DNA of 64,000 nt from Monilinia fructicola (taxonomy: Eukaryota > Ascomycota > Leotiomycetes > Helotiales > Sclerotiniaceae): contig VICG01000004.1 of the NCBI GenBank assembly GCA_008692225.1, forward strand, positions 1,240,501 to 1,304,500, given 5' to 3'. This document shows positions 36,248 through 48,237 of this stretch, piece by piece. The position numbers were made by a program, and so were the translations under genes. Under the pieces are notes generated by a model. The model saw only the letters and a program-made list of their open reading frames with translations. It was not told the DNA's origin and ran no database searches. Every line of letters starts with the position of its first letter. Within the stretch, counting starts at the first letter, position 1.

Positions 36248-37366
36248 AGGTCGGATGGACGTCCATTTGAGCTCATATGGACCTGTGGGGCGTCTCTTAA
36301 AAAAAAAAAGGTCAACTGCAAAACGTTACACAAGTCCACCCGACGTTTAACCGAATGTATAATTTTATGCAAATTCATAAAATTTTGCATAAATTATAAA
36401 TATTCTTAATTAGATTCTAAACGTTTTCGAAATGTTTTCTAAACGTTTTCTAAACGTTTTCGAAACGTTTTCGAAACGTTTAGAATCTAATTAAAAAATT
36501 TAAAATTTTTTTAATAATAATATTAATATATTTATATTTAATATTAAAAAACTAATTATTTAATATTAAAATATTAATTAAATAATAAATTTAAATATAT
36601 ATTAATAATAATAAATTTAAATATATATTAATTAATATAGTTTTATTAAAAGATAAATTATATATTTATATATATATAATTCTTAAAATATTATAATTAT
36701 TAATATTTGATATAATCTAATTTAAAATAAAATTAATATAAATTTATATAAGATAATTATATTAATTTTTTAATAAAAGCTTTAAATTAAATCCTAAACG
36801 TTTAGAAAACGTTTAGAATCTAATTAAGAATATTTAAAAATATTTAAAAATATTTTAATAATAATAATAATATATTTATATTTAATATTTAAATATTAAT
36901 AAAGTAATAAATAAATAAAGTTAAAATTAAATATATATTAATTAATAAAGCTTTATTAAAAATAAATTATTTAATATAAATTTATTTAAATTATATATAT
37001 ATATATATATATATTATTTAAATATTATTAAAAATATTTAAGAATTATATATATATAATATGATTTAATTTAAAATAAAATTAATATAAATTTATATAAG
37101 AAAATTATATTATTTTTTTAATAATAATTTAAAATTAGATTCTAAACGTTTTCTAAACGTTTTCAAAACGTTTTCAAAACGTTTAGAAAACGTTTAGAAT
37201 CTAATCTCAAAAATTTATAATTTATTAATAATCAATTTTTGCATAATTTTTTTATGAATTTTTATGAATCTTATGCAAATTTATGCAAATTTATAATTTT
37301 TGCCCCACTAGTCCACCCGACGTTTTTCCCAGTCCACGGGAGCTCAGATGGACGTCCATCCGACCT
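36248..37366. mobile_element. AT-rich element with terminal inverted repeats (MITE-like)
   Basis: The left end (36248-36274) and the reverse complement of the right end (37340-37366) agree at 26 of 27 bases, starting AGGTCGGATGGACGTCCAT. They contain the palindrome ATGGACGTCCAT. Between them lies about 1.1 kb, almost pure A/T from about 36345 to 37300, with no open frame. Three palindromic clusters of AAACGTTT (about 36413-36492, 36794-36830, 37137-37204) bound two similar blocks of about 350 bases, so the interior is a tandem duplication. GTCCACCCGACGTTT occurs in direct orientation inside both ends. No clear target-site duplication. Most likely a non-autonomous DNA transposon, perhaps altered by repeat-induced point mutation. 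Confidence 0.75.
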
Positions 37367-37944
37367 GTCGACTCGATGAATTGTTTCGGATACTCCATTC
37401 CATCCAGTGGATGCCCAGGTGGCATCCACCCATCCATTCGAGAAAGGCGGTGCAATTTATTCTGCCACCCATGAAATCTGCCCCTCCATTTCCATTCGAC
37501 CTCTAAAAATAAACCCCTGCCACACACCTTTTTTCTCTCAGAATTTACACAAATTTGAATTCGTTGATGCCACTCTACGTATACGTTCGGTATCCGCAGA
37601 GGCTGAAGCCCTTCAATCTTACACATACATATCTGCAGTGATCCAAGATCTGACCAATACCTGGGACGGAAGCTCCAGCTTTCGTCATATCGCAAAGTCA
37701 GAAACTTGACCTTTCCCGTGGCTGACCTTACTGTATTGCACGACGGGCAGTCGTGAGCATAGGCATATCGCGAGGCTTGCGCATGTAATACGAAACTTGT
37801 GGCAGTACCCAGCGTGCTGAAGCTTACTTACCACGCGCACACGTGTTTGCGCTTACGTTGGATTCTGACTCTGGGGTTTTCGGAGATCGGACGGTTGGGA
37901 GGATAGGATAGGATAGGATAGGATAGGAGTGCACGGAAAGAAAG
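37367..37944. promoter_or_regulatory. 5' flank of the SRR1-like gene
   Basis: No gene on either strand. It ends with (GGATA)5 at 37901-37925, only 19 bases before the ATG at 37945, and so probably inside the mRNA leader. Confidence 0.5.
37901..37925. repeat. (GGATA)5 microsatellite in the leader of the SRR1-like gene
   Basis: Five perfect tandem copies immediately upstream of the start codon. Being outside the frame, length change would alter the leader only. Confidence 0.9.
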
Positions 37945-38874
37945 ATGCCGCATACAAATCGAAAGAAGACGAAGAAGAATGGTACGGCGGGAAATGGTGA
38001 TGTATCCGCAGGGGGAGCGGAAATATCCAAAAAGTTCGTACAGCCGACAAAGAGGAAACAAGTGGAAGATGCGGAAGGTTGGACACATGTTGTAGGTGGA
38101 GGGAAGAAGGTTGGGGGAGGAGAGGCTTGGACACATGCTGGAGATTTTGTGAAAGATGGAGTCGCGTATGTTGAGAGGACGGTTGAGGAAATGAGGGGGG
38201 ATTTGGAATTTTATGCAAGGCAGTGGGAGAGTAGTGAGGCGGCGAAGGAACTAAGGGGGATTTTGAGGGGGAGATGTAAGGTGAAGAGTGTAGTTTGTTT
38301 GGGGCTGGGGAGCTTGCAGAGTGCGAGGAGGGAGGGGAGGAGGAGTAGCTTTACCCAATTGGCGGCTTTGATGATGATTTTGGAGGAATTTGGTGAGTTG
38401 GGGTTGAGAGAGCGGAGATGGAAGTGTAAGACTAATAAAATTTTAGGTGGAATAGGTGCAGACAAGATACCATGCATATTTCAAGACCCTCAATATACAG
38501 AAACTGATAAGGAATTCTTAACATGTTTGGCCGGAATGGTGGTAGATGATCCATTGGCATTCGATTATATCAAGGAGGATACCCTAGTATATGCGATACA
38601 TTGTTACGGACCAGTCTACAAAAACCATCGGTGAAGGACCACGACCGGCTGCTTTGATCGGAACCGATGTCAACAATTTTGGCAGGTTCAATTTGTAAGT
38701 TTCAAGGCCCATACTGGATGGCAGATAATAACATCCCACAGAACTGAAGAGACAGAAACGCTCGCACAACATTTAGATGACATGGTCAAAGATTGCGAGA
38801 TCATAAATTTCCCTCAACTACGACACGATTTCTCCGACACAAAAATATACTGGCGAAGTAAATCATCGGTTTGA
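37945..38874 (+). CDS. SRR1/Ber1-like domain protein; one apparent frameshift
   Basis: Two exons: 37945-38694 and 38742-38874, with a 47-bp intron (GTAAGT, CAG). A basic, low-complexity N-terminus (about 1-60) is followed by an SRR1-like domain: VCLGLGSLQSARREGRRSS, then FTQLAALMMIL, then CIFQDPQYTETDKEFL and VYAIHCYGPVY. Founding members are plant SRR1 (light/clock signalling) and yeast Ber1 (microtubule drug sensitivity); molecular activity is unknown. The frame breaks once at AAAAA, 38620-38624, by one extra A. After it the domain continues GEGPRPAALIGTDVNNFGRF into exon 2. Allowing for it gives 293 aa. Confidence 0.82.
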
Positions 38875-38958
38875 ATGAGGGGTGTAACCGAAATCAAACA
38901 TCACTAGCAATATACGTCACTAGCAAGATACATCCAGCCCACCTCAAACTCCAGCAAC

Positions 38959-39388
38959 ATGTCTAATCCAACCCATTCCAACCCAGCTCAGCCCAAATCC
39001 AACACTACACCTCAACTAACCTTATCAGGGTGCCTTACTATCTATCCCACAAACATTTCCCAAACCAATCACCGCCATCTTCACCAAACCTCCCCCTCAC
39101 TCCTGAACATCCCTCGCCCCACCCATATCCGCCCCAACCATACCTCATCCGCCCTTTCAACCGCCCGTCTCGCCGTCATCTTCACACACATACGCATACC
39201 ATGTAGCCCCCCAAGGAGACTCTGAAGCTCCCTCCCCGTCCCCCGGGGGGGAAAAAATGATCGAAATCAGTTTGGGCAAAGCCCAACGATGGGATAGATA
39301 TTCGTCGGCACGAGGAGTCGGTTTTGGAAACTCGGGCGTGAGCGTGGTGTGTAGTATGGTGCGGAGAAGGCGGGGCAGGATTTTATGA
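38959..39388 (+). pseudogene. possible proline-rich ORF split across frames
   Basis: ATG at 38959 opens an 88-codon frame (MSNPTHSNPAQPKSN...). Two other plus frames then read as ordered Pro-rich protein: PYYLSHKHFPNQSPPSSPNL near 39030-39095, and after about 39160 SSSHTYAYHVAPQGDSEA through a basic end RRRRGRIL with TGA at 39386-39388. Joining them needs two one-base corrections (near GGG at about 39028-39030 and near 39159). It could be a real gene with sequence errors, a decayed gene, or low-complexity chance. No family known to me. Confidence 0.3.
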
Positions 39389-40990
39389 ATTGGGACGGAT
39401 GGGTGGGTGGATGGATGGAGGATGATTATCCTCGTGATCGCATCTGATGGTGGTGCTTCGATAGATATTAGGTTTTGCACCCGGGAGTTTGGCTGAGGAT
39501 TGGCTGGGTGCTGAAGTGAAGAATCTTTTTCTCCCTTGCGGGCCTGGGGAGGTCTACATCCTGCTTCTATGTGTCGATGATCACGAGGGTGCTATCCTGT
39601 AGGGAACCGGTGGATGCTGAGGTGTCGATTAGACGTCGGAATGATTTTGGTTGAGTGGTTGTGCTTTTTGGGATTGGGGATCTGGGCTGGGTTTGGGTTG
39701 GGTTGGATGGGGAATTCGATGATTTGAGATATTTACGTTGGTAACTGAGAGATGCAAAGTTATATAAGGTTATGCTACAAGTTACGTCATGTGGATATGT
39801 ATATATATATGTGTGTGTGTATGTGTATATATTATATTACGACTGGGTTCAACAAGAATCTGATATAGGAATGGGACGGTTTATATATATGTATATTCTC
39901 TGTAGCGTGTTCATGGTCCACGGGTATGTATGGAAGGATTTCATCTTATTTTATAGAATGTATGTTTGATTGACGGACGGTGTTTTAGGGTGGATAAGGG
40001 TATTTCGTTTCTTGGGTGCTGGGTTGATGAGGTGAGTGACAGATTGATGGATGGAGTGCTAAAATATTCGTTAGAGGACGACCTCGGGAATAATTAGATG
40101 TTGGATTTATGTTAGGGATTTCCAAGGTTTCCAGGTTGCTTTTACTCATGTTTCATTTGGATCTTTATTATGTTATCTCATTGTTAGTGTCGATTTATTT
40201 AGCAATTGTATTAAATTTGTTGATTGTTGAGTATGCCAAGGTTGAGGATGTGGAAGAGAGTATATATATATATATGAATAATAACGAATGAATGAATGAA
40301 TGAATGAATGAAGAGGAATATAGGTAAATAAGTAAGTAGATTATAAGAGATAGATGGTAGCTAATTGAGGAAGCTATTATTGGGTAAATATATCGAGATA
40401 TGTATATGAATTATATACATACATACATACATACATATATTCAAGCAACAAATAAACAAATAGTCCATGGATATCCTATATGATAATATATTTCTTTCCT
40501 TACTCAAGCACTTATCATATACACCCGACACTTTAATAATTATCAAATAACCTCAAAATTCCATCTATCTACCTACCTACCTACCTACTACGGCGTAGAT
40601 ACCTCCAGCTATCTCCAGAGTTATCTATCTTTCTATCAATCAATCAATTAATACCTAGGTAATCTACATCCCACAAACCAGCCCAACACAATCAGCACTC
40701 CATCTTATGATTCCTACCTACAGTATCCATCCAACTAACATCACCCACCTACCTGGTATACCTGGCATGCTACAGTATATACGTCCTTGCCTTACTTGCT
40801 CTATAATTCCAGTACTACTGTACGGAGTACTGTAGACAAAACCACCATACACTGTGCATCTCTCTATCTGAAACATATGCCATCATCGGCCACACACCCC
40901 AGGTATGGATGCTCCTGTACCGTAGGGTCCGCATCCGTCTGTCTATGCAGAGTGTTACTGTGCTGAGGGGCAAGTACTGTATTGTTTGTA

Positions 40991-41025
40991 CTGTGCTGTG
41001 CTGTGCTGTGCTGTGCTGTGCTGTG
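40991..41025. repeat. (CTGTG)7 microsatellite
   Basis: Seven perfect copies in gene-free DNA, close to several GTACTGTA motifs. Confidence 0.9.
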
Positions 41026-42191
41026 TCCAAATCAAGGTTTGCTCGGCTAGGAGGATCTCGGCGTGCTGCAAGGACGGTATGTAGTATGTACTGTGGGTGG
41101 TGGGTGCGGTAATAGTGTAGGATCATATCGTATTTAGAGGATTGGGAAAGTCCACGGGTATTTGGAGTATCGTGTTTATGGTTGTACTGTACAGTGCTGT
41201 ACTGTAATGAGAAGAGTGGAGGGGGGCGGGGTCTGCTTGAGTTGTATGTACGGAGAATTCATTGGATGGATGGATGGATGGATGAATAGGCGAATGGGCG
41301 ATGCGATGGTGCTGGTGCTTGGTGAGTGGCTGGGTGGGAGGTTGGAGATGGGACGGATGGACGGATGGATGGATGGATGGGATGATGTGGAATTATATTA
41401 TATTATACTGTACTGTATCATACTCATACTATCTATCTATCTATCCATGATATAGATCGATAGATAGCCTCACAAGTCCCTCGTATATATATATATATAC
41501 AGAGTATGTATATATTTTATTCATATATCCATTATCACGCCACATCCAATCCCAACCCAGACCAGACCGTCGTTCCCATCGCCCCGAACGCGCGGATATA
41601 ATCACACACACAGCATTGTGAATCAGCATTTGAATACATCACCCTCTCTCTACTCTGTACATCCTAGGTATTTATTATAGAATCATCATCATCATCATCC
41701 ATGGATACCTAGGTATAATACAGTACTGTTCAGTTATCCCCAACCCAAATCTCTCCGACGAGCGACGAGCGGCATCCCGCCGCAAAGGACTCGTGGACCT
41801 CCATCCAATCATATATGTCGGTGGCTGAATCCCATCGTGAGTTCCCTGTTCTAAACATAAACACGCTGCAGTACTCCATTCAGCACCTCCAGCTACCCTT
41901 GTCTTTCTCACCTCGTACTCTGTTGACTCCACTCTGCAATCTATGGTATTGTATGGTACGGAGTACAGGACATACTGTACTGTTGCTACCTACCATACCA
42001 TAGCAGCTAGCTCCTCTTTTGCCTTCACCAGCCTCGTGAGTTGAGTGTGCGTGCGTGCGGCTGCTGCTGTATTGTACAGTCAGTCTTGATCAAGGTGGTG
42101 TGGTGTGGTGTGGTGTGGTGGAAGTAGTCCTGCAGTAGTAGTAGTACAGTATCGAATCTTTAGTTGGTCGTTTGGGGTTAGCGGGGTTAGT

Positions 42192-42231
42192 GGGATGGGA
42201 TGGGATGGGATGGGATGGGATGGGATGGGAT
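42192..42231. repeat. (GGGAT)8 microsatellite
   Basis: Eight perfect copies with a G-run every five bases, followed directly by (TTGGA)n. The G-rich strand could fold into a quadruplex. Confidence 0.9.
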
Positions 42232-43658
42232 GGCATTGGATTGGATTGGATTGGATTGGGTTTATTTGTATTGGTGTTGATCTTTTGTTTGCATGTGGAA
42301 GTGGAAATGTGGAAGTGTGGAAGGAGGTTGGAACTTGGATGAAGGTGAGAAGGGAGATGGATATAGATTTGAATATAAACGTTGTTGATGTTGATACGAA
42401 TGAATGAAGATTGATTGGATGATATGTTGAAATATAGGCAGCCAGCCACGTGAATATTGAAAGGATTAATCTATTGGATTGTTGTTGTTGTTGTTCTTGT
42501 TGTTGTTGTTTATCTTGGTATCTAGCTTTTGATTCAAGGTTCTCAAAAATGGTGATGAAGATTGATTAATGATGATCTTGATTTCCAAGGTTTGTTCAAT
42601 TCATTAACATTAATTGAATGGCTCTTAAGATGCCCTGGTGACCTTGGAATCTATACAAGTACATACGGAGTATATAAGTTATCTACCTAGGTACAGCACT
42701 CTCAATATTGAAGAAAGCCAAATAATTAAGTGAGTAATCCATATTGTAATAATCACTTCTTCCTCGTATCTTTATGTTGTAATATCAGAATTTAAGAATT
42801 CAAGAATTAAAACTTTTATGTTTACCTCGACTTTTATTACTAATATGTACATATATTATACATGATATAACCTTGGAATGATATTATACATAATATGATG
42901 TATAATATAATGTATAATATCTGTATAACTAATATATAGTTATACGAAAATATATACTTATAATAACATCAAACAAGTTTAGGTTCTATAGGTTCCAGAG
43001 TTAAACCTAACCTTGAGAGTTATAGATAGAATGAATTGAATCTATTATATTTATTATCTTGTATTATATTTATTAAATATCTCCAGCTAACTACTTGTAA
43101 ATATCATCCATACCTAGTAAAATTTAATCAAGATATTAGAGATCTCTCTAATTCTGACCTATCACATTCACTTATTCATTCATTTATTCATTTTATTCAT
43201 TCACTCACTCACTCACTCACTTTCCTCACTCCTCACTTCCTCACTCACTTCCTCACTCACTCGTATCATCCATCAATCATCAATCATCATCATCATTATC
43301 ATTATCATCATCTTCATTCTCCACCCACCCATCCATTCATCAAGATTTCATTATTACCCCCCTCACATAACTTCATAAGAAAAACAAGTGGGAATTTAAT
43401 CAACCGACCTACTTTTTCTTGCTTAGTTTAAATTGGAAAAAAAACAGAAAAAGATCGTCCGAAACGAGAGAAAAAAAAGGTCAAGGACACAAAGACATAC
43501 TGACAAGGACTCAAGGACACAAGGACACAAGGACCAAGAACTCAAGGAACTGCGGTCTCCGTTTTACGTTCTACCGTCTACGGTCTAACAATTTGGTTTC
43601 AAACATTCCATCTTCCCCATCTGACCTCCTCTTCTTCTTCTTTCTTCCTTTCCTCGTA

Positions 43659-45868
43659 ATGTCAAGATATTCTTTGGAAGATATACATAATTATCATCAT
43701 TCTACTTCCTCGCCTATATCTCCACAAGCAACGCCACCAAGAGGATATCATTCACCATCGCCACTATCACCACTCTCACCCTCATCGCCATCCCCAGACC
43801 CATCATTGTCATCACAACCTTACAATCGTTTCAATTTAAACCGCAAACACAAATACAATTGGTTTACAAAATCAATCAACATATAACCATCAGGTTGGAA
43901 TTGCAGATTCCTCGTTTTTAGACTCAAATTCAATTTCACATTCACATTCACATTCACATTCACATTCACAACAGAGCTATGGGGAAGTGGAACCTGTGAG
44001 TCCAATAATAGATACACCACCAATTCCTCCACCACATCGATCATCACAATCTAGTCAGGAATCCAGAATACGAAATCAAAATAATAACATCATCCCCGCA
44101 TATTCAAACGTTTCAACCGGCAGGTGGTTCAAACGGCGTTGCTATGAGTGCTGGAAATTCAAATGCCAGAGAGCATGGTGTGGAAGCCATGGATGATAGT
44201 CCAGGTTATGATCCAACACAACCTTCATACCAAGAGTCCCCATTCCAACGCCCGTTTCCCCGACAGGATGCATCAACATCATCTCTCGCTCCTTTAAATG
44301 CAGCGGCGTTCCCTACCGGAATGTCTACTCCTTCTTCACGTTCAACCATATCTGGTCGAAATCTCTCTACAGATCCTTATTCCGATTCTCCTTACCCATA
44401 CAATCGTTATTCCAGAGCAATTGATCCAGAACTCGTTGAATTTGATCCTAATACCATTGCAGACGACGGGGACGACGGCTTAGGATATAGAGGCGCTCAT
44501 AGATCTTCGGTGTTAAGCTTGAATAAAATGTCGGATAGTGGATCACGGACACCTCCAGGTGGTAAAGGTGCAGCAGCTGGTGGTGTGATGGGAACAATTG
44601 GTGGCCTGGTGGGAAAGAAGAATGGGGAAAACGTACAATACAATAACGTTACGAACGCGCAGAATGGGTATAATGGACCGGACAGTTACGATCTGAGTGT
44701 GGAAAAGAATGAATGGTTAAGAAAACCCCCCTGGTGGTAATAAAAAGATGAGATTGTGGATTGCGTTACTGGTTGGATTTCTGATCGTAGGGGCAATCAT
44801 TGGAGGAGCTGTCGGTGGTACGTTGGCTGGCAATGCGAGACCAGGTCCAGGATCGTCTCAGGATTCTTCCAAAGGACAATCAGCATCATCGGATTCTTCT
44901 CAGAATGGTGACCTTAACAAGGATTCGGCGGAGATTAAAAAGTTGTTGAACAACCCAGACTTGCACAAAGTCTTCCCTGGCATCGATTATACACCAATGT
45001 ATACACAATACCCTGATTGCTTACACTACCCAGCGAGTCAAAATAACGTTACCAGGGGATTTGGCTGTTCTTTCGCAGCTTAGCAACACCATTCGTCTGT
45101 ATGGTACCGATTGTAACCAAACGCAAATGGTTCTGCATGCCATTGATCGATTGGGCTTGAATGGGACCGTCAAAGTTTGGTTGGGTGTTTGGCAAGATTC
45201 AAACTCCACTACGAATACCCGACAGCTGGAACAACTTTACAACATTTTCGATGAACATGGTTCGGAATCCTTCGTCGGCGTTATTGTCGGCAATGAGGTC
45301 TTGTATAGAAAAGATATGACGGCTACAGAACTGGTATCTGTCATTCAAGATGTCAAACACAACATGACCTCTCGTGGTATCGACCTTCCCATTGCTTCTT
45401 CAGATTTAGGAGATAATTGGACCTCGGAACTCGCCAATGCCGTTGACTACGTGATGGCTAATATTCATCCCTTCTTTGCAGGTGTTACTGCGGATGTAGC
45501 CGCTTCTTGGACATGGGATTTTTGGCAAAATCATGATGTGGCTTTCAAAACCAACGCATCTCAAAACATCATTTCGGAGACTGGATGGCCATCAACCGGT
45601 GGTACTGATTGTGGTGCGGCTACTAGTTGTGCGGAAGGTAGTGTGGCAGGAATTGATGAAATGAATACTTTCATGGAGAATTGGGTCTGCGATGCAATTA
45701 CGAATGGAACAAATTATTTCTGGTTTGAGGCTTTCGATGAACCATGGAAGATTCGATACAATTCCGGAGATGAAAATTGGGAGGATCATTGGGGTATCAT
45801 GGATGTTAATCGAGTTTTGAAGGGATGGTGTGAAGATTCCCGATTGTGGTGGAAAGACTGTTTCGTGA
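43659..45868 (+). CDS. membrane-anchored GH17 glucan endo-1,3-beta-glucosidase (BtgC/EglC type); five apparent frameshifts
   Basis: No intron. A long Ser/Pro-rich cytoplasmic N-terminus, including an HSHSHS repeat from CACATT units near 43933-43970, leads to one membrane helix (about 363-389, [22 protein letters not shown]). A Ser-rich stalk and an extracellular GH17 domain follow, so a type II membrane protein. In the domain E545 (VGNEVLYR) should be the acid/base and E639 (SETGWPS) the nucleophile; the end is KIPDCGGKT. It should remodel wall beta-1,3-glucan. Five one-base insertions break the frame: AAA 43838-43840, CC or GG 44117-44120, CCCCCC 44726-44731, GGGG 45055-45058 and GGG 45822-45824. 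Allowing for all five gives 734 aa with intact motifs. Confidence 0.85.
43933..43970. repeat. (CACATT)n coding repeat
   Basis: About six tandem hexamers inside the GH17 gene, read as alternating His-Ser in the cytoplasmic N-terminal part. Confidence 0.8.
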
Positions 45869-46450
45869 TGAATGGTTGTGTAGATGAGGAGTTGAGGGTT
45901 TGTGATTTGTGGGTAATTGTTGATGGGTGATGGATGGGATGTGATTGGAGAAAGCATATGATGGGTTCATCAAAGGAGATACCAAGGAATGAACCAAATC
46001 ATCATATGATGAAGATCTTTGGTGGAGTAATCTTTTCAATTTTTGAAATGGTGGAATTTTCTATCGGCGTTTTTTGGGAGAGGATCTTTTCAGATGAGAT
46101 GCGATGAGATGAGATCAGATGAAATGGGATTTCTTGAAATCAGATCAACTCTTATGGATTGCAATACAATGGAATTGGTATGGGCATGGTTTGTTATGCT
46201 ATGTATATAATGAGTTATTACTTATATGATGGTTTGGTTGGGTTGGGTTTCATTGGGATGGCATTCATGGTTTGCATGATGTGATGGGAGAGGAGAGTAG
46301 ATGTAGGAGGGGGAAATGATACACGAGTATGAGGAAGGGAAATAGAGAGAAGATGACGTATGAAAAATATAATAAGATACGTTGATTTTATCTCGTTTAT
46401 TTTATTTCGTTTGAAACTTTTGACTTTGAATGAATGAATGAATCAATCAA

Positions 46451-46695
<245 letters not shown>

Positions 46696-46817
46696 CAACC
46701 AATCAACCTTCCTATAATTAATCATAAGCAAATACTTATACTCGAGTACAACAATTATTAATTTATTCACTTATCAACCCACCACCACCTGGGAAACCTA
46801 ATCATTAACCTCCAGGG

Positions 46818-46852
46818 CTACCTACCTACCTACCTACCTACCTACCTAGGTA
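46818..46852. repeat. (CTAC)n ending in TACCTAGGTA
   Basis: Seven to eight CTAC units run straight into the palindrome at 46843-46852. Confidence 0.85.
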
Positions 46853-46980
46853 ATCATTAAGCTAACCTAACGATTGATATTAAAAAAACGTACATACAAA
46901 CAAACAAACATACACACAAACAAACAAACTCTACTTCTTAGTACTCAAGTATTTAAGTACTAATTCACCTCCTCTCCCCT

Positions 46981-47110
46981 CTCATCCCCTCTCATCCTCT
47001 CTCATCCCCTCTCATCCCCTCTCATCCCCTCTCATCCCCTCTCATCCCCTCTCATCCCCTCTCATCCCCTCTCATCCCCTCTCATCCCCTCTCATCCCCT
47101 CTCATCCTCT
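46981..47110. repeat. decamer minisatellite CTCATCCCCT x13
   Basis: Thirteen 10-base units in perfect register; the second and thirteenth carry CTCATCCTCT. The C-runs every ten bases could form i-motif/G-quadruplex structures. Confidence 0.97.
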
Positions 47111-47200
47111 TTCATCCCCTCCCCTTCGTCCCTCCCCCTCCCCCCTCCCCCCTTCTTCCCCAATATACCATCCTATTTCCCTCCTTCATCCCTCCATCCT

Positions 47201-47244
47201 CCCATCCCCATCCCCATCCCCATCCCCATCCCCATCCCCATCCC
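47201..47244. repeat. (CCCCAT)n microsatellite
   Basis: About seven copies of a hexamer within a C-rich stretch (47120-47290). Confidence 0.9.
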
Positions 47245-47533
47245 CCTCACCCCTAAACCACCCCCCCAAAAACCCCCTACAAACCCCCCCATCCCCCCAA
47301 ATCCTCAAATCCTCAATTCAATCCCTACACGGCCTCTAAATCAGAAATCAGAAATCAAAAATCAGAAATCAAAAGTCAGAAATCAGAAGTCAAAAGTCAA
47401 AAATTAAAGATGAGATAAACCTTCAACCTTCAACCTTTAACCTTCAACCTTCAAACTTCAAACTTCAAACTTTAAACTTAAAGGTCATAGGTTGATAAAA
47501 GTCAAAGGGGGTTGGTTGGTTGGTTGTTTGGTT

Positions 47534-47592
47534 ATATATCACTATATCACTATATCACTATATCACTATATCACTATATCACTATATCACTA
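47534..47592. repeat. octamer repeat ACTATATC x7
   Basis: About seven tandem copies of an 8-base AT-rich unit. Confidence 0.9.
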
Positions 47593-48237
47593 CATCATCA
47601 TTAATATCCTATGTTCTGTTTCTTCATATTCAAATTCGTCATCAAGAAAAAGGAGTTACGTTAGGTAGAAAAATGCTATAAAAAAATACCATTGAATCAT
47701 TCATCATAAAGTCATCATCAATCAAGTTCCTTTCTTCTTTCCTTTCCTCCTTTCGTTCATCAACCTTTCTTTCATCCCCTCCCCTTTAATATCTCCTCCT
47801 TTCCTCTCCCATTTCCTCTCCTCCTCTCTTCCTCTCCTATCCTCTCTTCCTCCTCCTCTCTTCCTATCCTATCCTCTCATCCTCATCCTCTCTTCATACC
47901 TCCCATTTCTCCACAATACAAAACAAATATCCCATCCACAAAATTATCTTTCCCTCAGAAAAAGGGCCAGAAACGAGTAACCAATCACAAAGTATCCAGG
48001 AAAATCAATAACTACCTACTCCCAACACACCACATTCCCTCCTTAACAAATCCCAATCCTTCCAACCTATTAGACCCCAAACTCATACAAACATATCAAG
48101 TAAACAAACAGAAGACTTCACAAATTCTTTCTTCTTTTCCCTCTTTCCTCGTAAGAGTATCAACCACTAGGTCTTACTTCTTTCACTTTCCTCTTCATTT
48201 CATCTATATCATTGATAATAACGAAATATGGGGCAAA

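Larger units (their letters stand above)
39389..43658. other. gene-free, microsatellite-dense intergenic region
   Basis: No supported gene in about 4.3 kb. It carries many short tandem repeats: (AATG)n 40288-40312, (ATAC)n 40418-40437, (CTAC)n 40567-40589, (CTGTG)7 40991-41025, (GGAT)n near 41266 and 41357, (GTGTG)n 42094-42120, (GGGAT)8 42192-42231, (TTGGA)n 42238-42258, (GTT)n near 42479 and (CACT)n near 43200. Three TACCTAGGTA palindromes (40652, 41706, 42684) and three TACGGAGTA motifs (40821, 41957, 42664) are also here. Confidence 0.6.

Noticed and set aside
43036..43431. 131-residue plus-strand ORF
   Set aside because: Built from CACT and CATC repeats with no family resemblance.
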